Both the position numbers and the translations under genes were made by a program. A DNA stretch of 64,000 bases. It comes from Micromonospora sp. WMMD1082 (GTDB lineage: Bacteria > Actinomycetota > Actinomycetes > Mycobacteriales > Micromonosporaceae). Below are positions 29,772-37,430 of this stretch, piece by piece. Every line of letters starts with the position of its first letter. Position 1 is the stretch's first letter. The DNA lies in contig NZ_JARUBM010000002.1 in NCBI RefSeq assembly GCF_029626175.1, positions 6,341,001-6,405,000 of the forward strand, read 5' to 3'. A model generated the notes under the pieces. It had not been told where the DNA came from, ran no database searches, and saw only the letters and a list, made by a program, of their open reading frames with translations.

Positions 29772-30620
29772 ATGGCTTCTCGTCCGTCCCCCGTTCCGCG
29801 TCCGCTGGTCGCCCTCGCCTGCCTGATCTCGGTCGCCGCGCTGCTGGTCGGCTGTTCGGTGGCCGACGCCAACGGCACCACCCAGGTGCGGGTGCTCCAG
29901 CTGAACCTCTGCAACAGCGGCATGGCCAAGGGGTGCTACACCGGCCGGTCGGTCGACCGGGCCGCCGAGGTGATCCGCGCCGAGACACCCGACATCGTCA
30001 CCCTCAACGAGATCTGCTCCGGCGACGTGGACGTGCTGGAGGAGGTGATGACCCAGGTGCACGGCGGGACGGTGGTGGCCGCCTTCCAGCCGGCCCGCAA
30101 CGGCCGCACCGGCGAGCCCTACCGCTGCATCAACGGGCAGCAGTACGGCGTCGGGGTGCTGGCGCACGTGCCGGCGCCCTACCGTGGCCACGAGGTGCAC
30201 GCCGGGATCTACCCGGCGCAGGATCCGGCGGACCCCGAGCAGCGCGCCTGGCTCTGCGTGGACGCCACCACCGTCTACTACGCGTGCACCACGCACCTGG
30301 CGTACACCAGCTCCACGCTGGCCCTCGCCCAGTGCGGGCACCTGCTCGGTACCGCCATACCGGAGCTGCACGCGCGGCACCGCTACCAGCCCACCGTGGT
30401 CAGCGGCGACCTCAACCTGCGCCACGGCGGCACACCCGACGTGCGGTCCTGCGTGCCGGCGGACCACCTGCACCTGCACGACGGCGGGGTGCAGCAGTTC
30501 ATGGCCACGGCCGACATCACGATCCAGGACAGCAGGTCGATCAGCATGGACCGCACCACCGACCACGCGGCCTTCCTGGTCGCCCTCGCGCTCCCCCGGC
30601 CGGCCGACCTCGTCCACTGA
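29772..30620 (+). CDS. Endonuclease/exonuclease/phosphatase-family lipoprotein
   Basis: A 282-residue exported protein. The N-terminus is a lipoprotein signal with lipobox LLVGCSV. The mature part is an EEP (DNase I-like) fold: VRVLQLNLCNSGMAKGC, DIVTLNEICSGDV (metal-binding Glu), GVGVLAHV, CTTHLAY, VVSGDLNL (Asp/Asn) and the terminal catalytic TTDHAAFLV. Several Cys suggest extracellular disulfides. The substrate may be nucleic acid, a phosphoester or a lipid head group. The ATG at 29772 opens the signal peptide. The gene is convergent with the DUF4253 gene. Confidence 0.85.
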   Translation: MASRPSPVPRPLVALACLISVAALLVGCSVADANGTTQVRVLQLNLCNSGMAKGCYTGRSVDRAAEVIRAETPDIVTLNEICSGDVDVLEEVMTQVHGGTVVAAFQPARNGRTGEPYRCINGQQYGVGVLAHVPAPYRGHEVHAGIYPAQDPADPEQRAWLCVDATTVYYACTTHLAYTSSTLALAQCGHLLGTAIPELHARHRYQPTVVSGDLNLRHGGTPDVRSCVPADHLHLHDGGVQQFMATADITIQDSRSISMDRTTDHAAFLVALALPRPADLVH

Positions 30621-30628
30621 CGCCCCGG

Positions 30629-31459
30629 TCAGTCCCACCAGAACGCCCACGTCGGGGCGCCGACGAGGCGGTCGGCGTAGCCGGCGAGCGTGCACGGGCG
30701 CTGCCCCTGCCACACGTTGTCCGGGCAGAAGGCGAAGTGCTCGGCGGCCACCCGCAACGCCTCGGCGGTGCCCGTCGGCGGCGCGGCGACGCTGAGGTAC
30801 AGCTCGGCGAAGCCGACGCCGATCACGCGTACCCCGAACCGGTCCTCCCAGCTGCGGAGCACGGCGGACAGCTTCGCGGTGTCGTTGGTGTGGTTGACCG
30901 CGCCCTGCCACCCGAGCACGGTCAGCGCGTCACTGCCCCGCCCGGCGGCGACCAGCCCGAGGCGCATGGCGGGTTGGGCCAGCGCGAGCTGCTCGCCCCA
31001 GTGGTCGGCGTGCCGCTCCGGGGACACCCGGGGCTCGGCGGGTGCCGCCAGACCGGGCCAGTCCCGACCGTACGGAGCGGTCAGCCGCTCGTCGTCGCCG
31101 TCGTACGGGGCGGTCAGCGCAGCCCACCAGCCGGCGAGCAGCCGCTCGGGATCATGCGCCGCGGGCGACGATCCGCTCTGCGGCCAGAACTCGCCGCCGT
31201 CGTACCAGGGGGACGGACCACCGCCCTGGCCGTCCAGGAGCAACGGCCACAGCCCCGAGTGCTGGTGCGCCGCGTGCCACCTCGGCCACAGCCCGGTCGG
31301 CGCCGGGTCGTCGCTGCGCCACAGCGTGGGCCGCTGGGCGGCACCCTCGTCACCGCGTACCGTCCGGCCGGGCGGCAGGGGAACGGGGAGCGGGCGCGGG
31401 CCCGCACCGGCGAACAGCTCCGCCAGGTCGACGGGCATCTCGTTGAGCTGCGATGTCAC
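30629..31459 (-). CDS. DUF4253-domain protein
   Basis: A 276-residue protein ending in a typical DUF4253 domain: RLGLVAAGRGSDALTVLGWQGAVNHTNDTAKLSAVLRSWEDRFGVRVIGVGF, AAEHFAFCPDNVWQG and the C-terminal WAFWWD. Function unknown. In other bacteria these proteins are linked to toxin-immunity clusters, but no toxin gene lies next to it here. Confidence 0.85.
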   Translation of the reverse strand: MTSQLNEMPVDLAELFAGAGPRPLPVPLPPGRTVRGDEGAAQRPTLWRSDDPAPTGLWPRWHAAHQHSGLWPLLLDGQGGGPSPWYDGGEFWPQSGSSPAAHDPERLLAGWWAALTAPYDGDDERLTAPYGRDWPGLAAPAEPRVSPERHADHWGEQLALAQPAMRLGLVAAGRGSDALTVLGWQGAVNHTNDTAKLSAVLRSWEDRFGVRVIGVGFAELYLSVAAPPTGTAEALRVAAEHFAFCPDNVWQGQRPCTLAGYADRLVGAPTWAFWWD

Positions 31460-31518
31460 GAATCGTGAGAATAGCGGTCAGGGCCGACATCGCGCGGCGA
31501 CGAGCCGTCACCGGTCGG

Positions 31519-32016
31519 CTATTCGGCGAGGATCTGCTCGCGCAGGATGTCCGCGTGCCCGCAGTGCTGGGCCAGTTCCCGGAGCACGTGCAGGTAGACC
31601 CAGCGCAGCGGAAGCGGACCACGCCGGTTGCCGGTCAGCAGGTCGTCCAGGTCGAGGTTCTCCGTCGCGCGGCGAGACGCCGCGCAGGCGTCCCGGTGCG
31701 CCCGCTGGACCTCGGCGACGGTGTCGGCGTCGTCGAGGACGAACGACTCGTCCGGCGTCTCGGGGAGGCCGATCTCGGCGCGCGACCGGCCGGTGACGCC
31801 CTCGTCGAACCAGACCTTCTCCACGAAGGTCGCGTGCTTCACCAGACCCAGCAGCGTGGTCCGCGACGGCACCAACGACCGGCGCGCCTGCTCCTCGGTC
31901 AGCCCGTCGAGGCACCCGTTGATCAGGGCGCGATGCTGGTCGATGAAGATCTCGAACTGGGCGCGGATCGGCTGGTGACGCGCGTCCTCGACGGACCGCT
32001 GCGACGGGTTGGTCAT
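31519..32016 (-). CDS. DinB/DUF664-family protein
   Basis: A 165-residue four-helix-bundle protein of the DinB superfamily, to which mycothiol-dependent transferases of actinobacteria belong. The metal-ligand histidines are likely His in GLVKHATFVEKVWF and two in LRELAQHCGHADILREQ. LTEEQARRSLVPSRTTLLGL is typical of the DUF664 branch. Substrate unknown. Confidence 0.87.
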   Translation of the reverse strand: MTNPSQRSVEDARHQPIRAQFEIFIDQHRALINGCLDGLTEEQARRSLVPSRTTLLGLVKHATFVEKVWFDEGVTGRSRAEIGLPETPDESFVLDDADTVAEVQRAHRDACAASRRATENLDLDDLLTGNRRGPLPLRWVYLHVLRELAQHCGHADILREQILAE

Positions 32017-32123
32017 GAGCGGAGCATCGCAGAGCAGGATCCGCCCGGCAACGACGACCGGCCGTGGCGGTCGCGCTGACCGCTGCAGAAATCCGTTGGC
32101 GACGGGCCACGCTTTGAGGTTGG

Positions 32124-33041
32124 GTGACCTCCGTGAGCATCTCCCTGTCCACCCCGCGCGTCGACGATCTGCCGGCAGCGGTCGACGCGCTGAAGCGGTG
32201 GCAGTACGACGGGGGGCCGCTGCAGCTACATCCGGGCGATCTTGGCTGGCACTCGATGAATGGTGCCGAGGCCACGGCCGCCGCCATCCGGATGTGGGCG
32301 TGCGACGGGGAGGTTCTCGCGCTCGGGCTGTTGGACGGTGCCCAGTTGCTGCGCATGGCGATCGCTCCGTACCGGCGCGACGACGAGGAACTGGCCGTTC
32401 GGCTCGCCATCGACCTGACCGACCCGGAACGCGGTGTCCTGCCGCCCGGCGGCGCGATCGTCGAAGCCCGAGGTGCGGAACTTCTGTCCCGGCTGTTGCT
32501 GGAGCGGGGATGGGAGCGGGATGAGCTCTGGACCCCCTTCCGCCGCGATCTCTCCGAGCCGGTTCAGGCGTGTGGCCTACGTATCGAGGTGATCGGACCC
32601 GATCGCGCCGAGCGGTGGGTGACGGTCCACTGGTCCGCCTTCCGTGGCTCGGCCTTCGTCGACGCTGACCGGCACCGCGTGGTGCAGCGCTGGCTCACCA
32701 TGGTTGGTGGCCCGCTCTACGGCGACGCCCGCAGCCTCATGGCGTTCGACGAGCAGGACGAGGCCGTGGCAGTGGCGTCCGTGTGGTCGGCCGGCGCCGG
32801 TCGGCCGGGGCTGATCGAGCCGATGGGCGTCCATCGCGGTCACCATCGACGTGGTTACGGCACCGCGATCACGCGTGCTGCCGCTGCCGCCCTGCGCGAC
32901 ATGGGATCGTCCAGTGCGATCGTCTGCGCGGAAAGCTCCAACATCGGTGCCGTGGCCACCTACGCCTCCGCCGGCTTCACACCGTCGGCCGACGTGGCCG
33001 ATCTGCGCCGGACCGGCGAGCCGACGCGCTCGCCGGGCTGA
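32124..33041 (+). CDS. GNAT-family N-acetyltransferase
   Basis: A 305-residue protein with two GNAT-like halves. The C-terminal half has the acetyl-CoA motif VHRGHHRRGYGTAITRAAAAAL and AESSNIGAVATYASAGF. The N-terminal half lacks a clear acetyl-CoA loop and may be structural. It starts at GTG 32124, with another GTG three codons on. Substrate unknown. Confidence 0.8.
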   Translation: MTSVSISLSTPRVDDLPAAVDALKRWQYDGGPLQLHPGDLGWHSMNGAEATAAAIRMWACDGEVLALGLLDGAQLLRMAIAPYRRDDEELAVRLAIDLTDPERGVLPPGGAIVEARGAELLSRLLLERGWERDELWTPFRRDLSEPVQACGLRIEVIGPDRAERWVTVHWSAFRGSAFVDADRHRVVQRWLTMVGGPLYGDARSLMAFDEQDEAVAVASVWSAGAGRPGLIEPMGVHRGHHRRGYGTAITRAAAAALRDMGSSSAIVCAESSNIGAVATYASAGFTPSADVADLRRTGEPTRSPG

Positions 33042-33122
33042 CCCAGCACCGGGGCGGATGTGCGAGCCATGCTGTGAGCAGAATCCGTGGTCCGGGCCGG
33101 CCCGACCGGGGACGCTGGCCTG

Positions 33123-33911
33123 ATGGGTCTGGGGTTCGGCGGTGAGGTGGCACGGTTCTACCAGCGTTACCGGCGGGGTTACCCGCCAGCGGTGTTCGAC
33201 GCGCTGGTCGAGGCGTTCGGGCTGACGCCGGAGGACACTGTGGTGGACCTGGGCTGTGGGACGGGTCAGCTGACCCTGCCGATCGCCGCCCGGGTACGGG
33301 CGGTCGTCGGGGTCGACCCGGAGCCCGACATGCTGGAGCTGGCCCGACAGGCGGCCCGGGATCAGCTGTTCGGCAACGTCGGCTGGCTGCTCGGCGCCGA
33401 CACCGACGTGCCCGCCCTGGCGGCGCTGCTCGGTGACGGGCGCGTGGGCGCGGTGACCATCGGGCAGGCACTGCACTGGATGGACCACGACACGCTGTTC
33501 CCTCGGCTCCGTCCACTCCTGCGCCCCGGTGGCGGCGTGGCCGTGGTGACCAACGGGACGCCGCTGTGGCTCCAGGACACCGCGTGGTCCCGGGCGCTGC
33601 GCGGCTGCCTGGAGCAGTGGCGTGGCGCCGAGCTGTCCCAGCCGTGCGGCACCGACGCCGCCAGCCAGCGGCGGTACGCGGACAGCCTCGTCGCCGCGGG
33701 CTACGACGTCGAGCAGCGCACCGTCGACTACACCGACGAGATCGACCTCGACGATCTCGTCGGCGGCGTCTACTCGGCGCTGTCGCGCGACGCGCTGCCC
33801 GCTCCGGAGCAGCGCACGGAGTTCGCCACCCGGATCCGCGATGCGCTGCATCCCGAGACGCGATTCCCCGAGAGCGTCCGGGTCACCGTGCTGGCCGGCC
33901 GGCGGCGCTGA
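33123..33911 (+). CDS. SAM-dependent methyltransferase (class I, Methyltransf_11-like)
   Basis: A 262-residue Rossmann methyltransferase. Motif I is TVVDLGCGTGQLTLPIA and the acidic loop VVGVDPEPDMLELARQ; ALHWMDHDTLFPRLRPLLRPGGGVAVV is the motif IV-V region. The ATG at 33123 starts the usual MGLGFGGEVARFYQRYRRGYP; an in-frame GTG at 33087 is less likely. Substrate unknown. Confidence 0.85.
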   Translation: MGLGFGGEVARFYQRYRRGYPPAVFDALVEAFGLTPEDTVVDLGCGTGQLTLPIAARVRAVVGVDPEPDMLELARQAARDQLFGNVGWLLGADTDVPALAALLGDGRVGAVTIGQALHWMDHDTLFPRLRPLLRPGGGVAVVTNGTPLWLQDTAWSRALRGCLEQWRGAELSQPCGTDAASQRRYADSLVAAGYDVEQRTVDYTDEIDLDDLVGGVYSALSRDALPAPEQRTEFATRIRDALHPETRFPESVRVTVLAGRRR

Positions 33912-33948
33912 GCACGTACCCGCTCAGGCGCGTGCCGGCGTTGCCGGC

Positions 33949-35061
33949 TCAGCGTTGCACGCGGGCGCCGGCGCCCCGCACCAGCGCCTCCACCTCGGCC
34001 AGGCTGGCCATCGACGTGTCGCCCGGGGTGGTCATCGCCAGCGCACCGTGAGCGGCACCGTACTCCACCGCCAGCGCCAGGTCACCGTCGCGTTCCAACA
34101 GGCCGTAGATCAGCCCGGAGGCGAAGCTGTCGCCGCCGCCGACCCGGTCGAGGATCTCCAGGCCGGGCCGGTGGGTGGCCTCGGCGAAGGAGCCGCCGGC
34201 CCACGCTACGGCACCCCAGTCGTTGACCGTCGCGCTGCGCACGCCGCGCAGGGTGGTCGCCACGACCTTGAAGTTGGGGTACGCCTGGACGACCGCCTCG
34301 ATCATCGCCTTGAAGTTGCCGGCGTCCAACGCTCCACTGTGGATGTCCGTGTCCGGCACCGGGAACCCGAGGCAGGCGGTGAAGTCCTCCTCGTTGCCGA
34401 TCATCACGTCGACGAGGCCGGCGAGGCGGCGGTTCACCTCCCGCGCGCGGTCCTGGCCACCGACGGCCTTCCAGAGGCTGGGCCGGTAGTTCAGGTCGTA
34501 CGAGACGATGGTGCCGTGCCGCCGCGCGGCGGTCATGGCGGCCTCGGCGGTCCGCGCGGCGGTCTCCGACAGCGCGGCGTAGATGCCGCCGGTGTGCAGC
34601 CACCGCACGCCGAGCGTGCCGAAGAGGTGATCCCAGTCGACGTCGTCCGGCGCGAGCTGGCTGGCGGCGGAGTGCCCACGGTCGGAGGTGCCGACGGCCC
34701 CGCGTACGCCGAAGCCCCGCTCGGTGAAGTTCAGCCCGTTGCGGACGGTGCGGCCGATCCCGTCGTAGGGCAGCCAGGTGACGAGGCTGGTGTCGACGCC
34801 GCCCTGGAGGATCAGGTCCTCCAGCAGCCGACCGACCTCGTTCTGGGCGAACGCGGTGACGACCGCGGTCCGCAGGCCGAAGCAGCGGCGCAGCCCACGG
34901 GCGACGTTGTACTCCCCACCGCCCTCCCAGACCCGGAACTGGCGCGCCGTGCGGACCCGACCCTCACCGGGGTCGAGCCGCAGCATGACCTCGCCGAGCG
35001 AGACCAGGTCGAAGCGGCAGTCGGCCTTCGGCCGGGGCGTCACGATCCGCTCTTCGCTCAT
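33949..35061 (-). CDS. kdgK: PfkB-family sugar kinase, probable 2-dehydro-3-deoxygluconokinase
   Basis: A 370-residue ribokinase-fold kinase that would phosphorylate 2-keto-3-deoxygluconate. Motifs are LVSLGEVMLRLDPGEG, VWEGGGEYNVARGL, LHTGGIYAALSETA, SYDLNYRPSLWK, and the PfkB catalytic signature DRVGGGDSFASGLIYGLL with the base Asp. It lies 76 bp downstream of the KDPG aldolase gene on the same strand. The two together convert KDG to pyruvate and glyceraldehyde-3-phosphate, as in pectin, alginate or uronate breakdown. Confidence 0.9.
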   Translation of the reverse strand: MSEERIVTPRPKADCRFDLVSLGEVMLRLDPGEGRVRTARQFRVWEGGGEYNVARGLRRCFGLRTAVVTAFAQNEVGRLLEDLILQGGVDTSLVTWLPYDGIGRTVRNGLNFTERGFGVRGAVGTSDRGHSAASQLAPDDVDWDHLFGTLGVRWLHTGGIYAALSETAARTAEAAMTAARRHGTIVSYDLNYRPSLWKAVGGQDRAREVNRRLAGLVDVMIGNEEDFTACLGFPVPDTDIHSGALDAGNFKAMIEAVVQAYPNFKVVATTLRGVRSATVNDWGAVAWAGGSFAEATHRPGLEILDRVGGGDSFASGLIYGLLERDGDLALAVEYGAAHGALAMTTPGDTSMASLAEVEALVRGAGARVQR

Positions 35062-35137
35062 GCCGGCACTCCGCTTCGCTCCGCGCCGCCCTGAGGCACC
35101 ACCGCACTGAGCTGATGATTCACTCGCTGACGCTCGC

Positions 35138-35776
35138 TCATGCCGCGCCGCCGGCCGCCGCCAACGCCGCCCGGGTCCGAGAGGTGATCTCGTCCCACTG
35201 CTCGCCGGCGATAAGGTCCGCCGAGACCATCCAGCTCGCGCCGACCGCCAGGACGGCCGGAACGGCGAGGTACTCGGCGATCACGGCGGCGGTGATGCCA
35301 CCGGTGGGAATGAAGCGCACCTCGCGGAACGGCGCCGCGAGTGCCTTGATCATCGCGGCCCCGCCGAGCTGCTGGGCGGGGAAGAACTTCACGATGCCGA
35401 GGCCAGCGTCGAGGGCCATCTGGATCTCGGTGGCGGTGGCTGCTCCGGGCACCACCGGCACGCCGGCCTCCTGGCAGGCGCGGACCACGGCCGGCGCGAA
35501 ACCGGGGGTCACCACGAACCGGGCGCCGGCCGCGATCGCCCGGTCGGCCTGCTCGGCGGTGAGCACCGTGCCGGCGCCGACCGTCAGGTCGCCACGGGCG
35601 GCGAGCGCCGCGATGGCGTCCAGCCCGGCGGCGGTACGCAGGGTCACCTCGACCGCCGTCAGGCCGCCCTTGACCAGGGCGTCGCCGAGGGGGTCAGCAT
35701 GCCGCGCATCGTCGAGAACCACGACGGGCAGCACCCGACCGACAGTCAACTGTTCAGCTCCGTGAACGCTAGTCAC
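35138..35776 (-). CDS. eda: KDPG/KHG aldolase
   Basis: A 212-residue class I aldolase splitting 2-keto-3-deoxy-6-phosphogluconate. Motifs are LPVVVLDDARHADPLGDALVKGG, catalytic Glu in AVEVTLRT, VGAGTVLTAEQADRAIAAGARFVVTPGF, the Schiff-base Lys in GLGIVKFFPAQQLGG, and FIPTGGIT. GTG at 35776 is the start (VTSVHGAEQL); it lies inside a 14-bp palindrome. It is the first gene of the eda-kdgK pair and is divergent from the IclR regulator. Confidence 0.92.
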   Translation of the reverse strand: MTSVHGAEQLTVGRVLPVVVLDDARHADPLGDALVKGGLTAVEVTLRTAAGLDAIAALAARGDLTVGAGTVLTAEQADRAIAAGARFVVTPGFAPAVVRACQEAGVPVVPGAATATEIQMALDAGLGIVKFFPAQQLGGAAMIKALAAPFREVRFIPTGGITAAVIAEYLAVPAVLAVGASWMVSADLIAGEQWDEITSRTRAALAAAGGAA

Positions 35777-35785
35777 GTACGTGAC
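35772..35785. promoter_or_regulatory. 14-bp perfect palindrome over the eda start
   Basis: GTCACGTACGTGAC covers the GTG start codon of eda. Probable operator, perhaps for the divergent IclR protein, which would block initiation directly. Confidence 0.5.
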
Positions 35786-35848
35786 CCTACTTGAGGCGTA
35801 CCGCCCTCCGCCAGGGCACTGCCCACCTTCGGCGGACGGGACCGGCCG

Positions 35849-35975
35849 CGACTTGCGGTATGTCGGGCCATCACGCCGGCACAAAGCCCCGACATACCGC
35901 AACCCGTGACTCCACCCACCGCGCCCCTCCCGGCGGCGGCGCCGACCACGACTTGCGGCGGTTCGGGCCATCCCG
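35849..35975. repeat. Intergenic palindromic and direct repeats between eda and the IclR gene
   Basis: A 15-bp perfect inverted repeat (TTGCGGTATGTCGGG at 35853-35867, its complement at 35888-35902, 20-base spacer) lies here. A second, diverged copy of the first arm with its flanks starts exactly 100 bp later (35949), matching 22 of 27 bases. GCATGTCGGGG at 35998 echoes it again. It could be a paired operator for a dimeric regulator, a structured RNA or a small REP-like element. Confidence 0.6.
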
Positions 35976-36131
35976 CTTGCGAGAGAGCCCCATCCCGCAT
36001 GTCGGGGTCGCGGAGGGTGGGCACGAGTCGTGGGCACGGTGCGCCCGCGCGGGGTGGCGGGCGCGAGGGGCGGGGCGGTCGAGGTCACCGGGGGTGGCGG
36101 CCTGTCGTGGATACCGCATTAGAGTGGCCGC

Positions 36132-36908
36132 GTGTCCACCGCGCCCGAGGAGTTCCAGCCCGTCAAGTCGGCCGGGCGCACCCTCGACGTGCTCGAACTG
36201 CTCGCCGACCAGCCCGGCCCCTGGGCGCTGGGCGACCTGGCCCGTGCCCTCGGCATTCCGAAGAGCAGCCTGCACGGCCTGCTGCGTACGCTGGCCGGCC
36301 GCGGCTGGGTGCAGACCGACGAGGCCGGGACCCGGTTCCGGCTCGGCCTGCGGGCCCTCCGGGTCGGTGCCGCCTACCTCGATGGCGACGACCGTGTCGG
36401 CCTGCTCACCGGCGTGCTCGACGAGCTGTCGCGCCGCTTCGGGGAGGCCGTACATCTCGGCCGTCTCGACGGCGACCAGGTCGTGTACCTGGCCAAGCGG
36501 GAGTCGGTGCACCGACTGCGCCTCTACAGCGCCATCGGTCGCCGGCTGCCGGCCCACGCCACCGCCCTCGGCAAGGCGCTGCTCGCCGAGCATCCCGACC
36601 ACGAGGTCGACGGCATGCTGTCCTGGCCACTGCCCCGCCTGACGCCCCGGACGGTCACCGACCGCGACACCCTGCACACGGCGCTGGCCGCCGTGCGGGC
36701 TGACGGGCACGCGGTCGACCGCGAAGAGAACGCCGAGGGCATCATGTGCTTCGCGATGGCCGTACCGCTGGCGTCGCCCGCGGTCGACGCGGTGAGCGTC
36801 TCGGTACCGGTGAGTCGGCTGCGGCCGGAACTGGAAGCCGCCATCGTCGCGGCGCTGCGGGACACCGTCGGCGGCCTCACCCAGGCCCGCGGCATGCTGA
36901 CCGCGTAG
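36132..36908 (+). CDS. IclR-family transcriptional regulator
   Basis: A 258-residue regulator. The winged HTH is SAGRTLDVLELLADQPGPWALGDLARALGIPKSSLHGLLRTLAGRGWVQ. The IclR effector domain follows (LRLYSAIGRRLPAHATALGKALLA, TVTDRDTLHTALAAVRADGHAVDREENAEGIMCFAMAVP). It faces eda-kdgK, so KDG or a related uronate product is the likely effector, as for KdgR-like IclR proteins. The GTG at 36132 has no clear Shine-Dalgarno, and TAGAGT six bases before it would fit a leaderless message. Confidence 0.9.
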   Translation: MSTAPEEFQPVKSAGRTLDVLELLADQPGPWALGDLARALGIPKSSLHGLLRTLAGRGWVQTDEAGTRFRLGLRALRVGAAYLDGDDRVGLLTGVLDELSRRFGEAVHLGRLDGDQVVYLAKRESVHRLRLYSAIGRRLPAHATALGKALLAEHPDHEVDGMLSWPLPRLTPRTVTDRDTLHTALAAVRADGHAVDREENAEGIMCFAMAVPLASPAVDAVSVSVPVSRLRPELEAAIVAALRDTVGGLTQARGMLTA

Positions 36909-37027
36909 TCACCCGCCGGGCGCTGCCAGGCTGTGCTGTTGCCGAGGCACTGGCGCCGGATGCCGGGTCGCTGGCGGGTCGTCGGCGCCGGAAGCACTTG
37001 GGCCGCCGCACCCACCCACACGCGCGA

Positions 37028-37076
37028 ACGCCGGACGCCGGACGCCGGACGCCGGACGCCGGACGCCGGACGCCGA
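37028..37076. repeat. Seven tandem ACGCCGG units
   Basis: Six exact copies of ACGCCGG followed by ACGCCGA. The unit is far too short for CRISPR and the array is not coding; probably slippage-prone. Confidence 0.85.
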
Positions 37077-37129
37077 CCACCATCACAACAGGTAACGTCC
37101 GCGCCCCCTACACCCGTTGCTCTCTCGCC

Positions 37130-37255
37130 CCTTTGCTCTGCTTCAACCCACGCGACAGTAACGCTAAGTGGTCACCGTGGTCCGAACGCCCGATCCGCCG
37201 TCATCGAATGATCGCAGCTCAGCCGCCCTGTGCGCGGATTGAAGCAGAGCAAAGG
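37130..37255. repeat. 17-bp perfect inverted repeat with 92-bp interior
   Basis: CCTTTGCTCTGCTTCAA at 37130-37146 is repeated as its exact complement at 37239-37255. The interior is non-coding and lower in GC. It may be the ends of a small mobile element (MITE-like) or the arms of a long hairpin RNA. Confidence 0.6.
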
Positions 37256-37373
37256 CGATGAGTGGACAAACCCCTCGGGCCTCAGCGTCGTGACGCAGCG
37301 TCATCAAGGCGGCGACTCCCGCCATCGTCGCCGAGCGTCAGCATCGGGCATCGAGGTCGGGCGTGGCGCGGGG

Positions 37374-37407
37374 CGTGGACGGCCAGCGGAGTTGCTGGCC
37401 GTCCACG
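37374..37407 (-). terminator. Hairpin terminator after the chitinase
   Basis: 14-bp perfect stem (CGTGGACGGCCAGC and its complement) with 6-base loop, 24 bp beyond the chitinase stop on the minus strand. Confidence 0.75.
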
Positions 37408-37430
37408 TGGGTGGACCTCGCGGGCAGCGG

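Larger units (their letters stand above)
36909..37430. other. 522-bp non-coding stretch with repeats between the IclR gene and the chitinase
   Basis: No convincing gene is seen. It holds a 7-bp tandem repeat (37028-37076), two halves of a 17-bp inverted repeat (37130 and 37239) and the chitinase terminator (37374-37407). The stretch 37080-37240 is lower in GC and free of long open frames. No tRNA cloverleaf could be drawn. Confidence 0.6.

Noticed and set aside
37028..37076. Short tandem array as a CRISPR
   Set aside because: Units are 7 bp with no spacers and no cas genes nearby.
37080..37240. tRNA or other structured RNA gene
   Set aside because: No cloverleaf or TTCGAAT-type T arm could be formed; only the 17-bp inverted repeat is clear.
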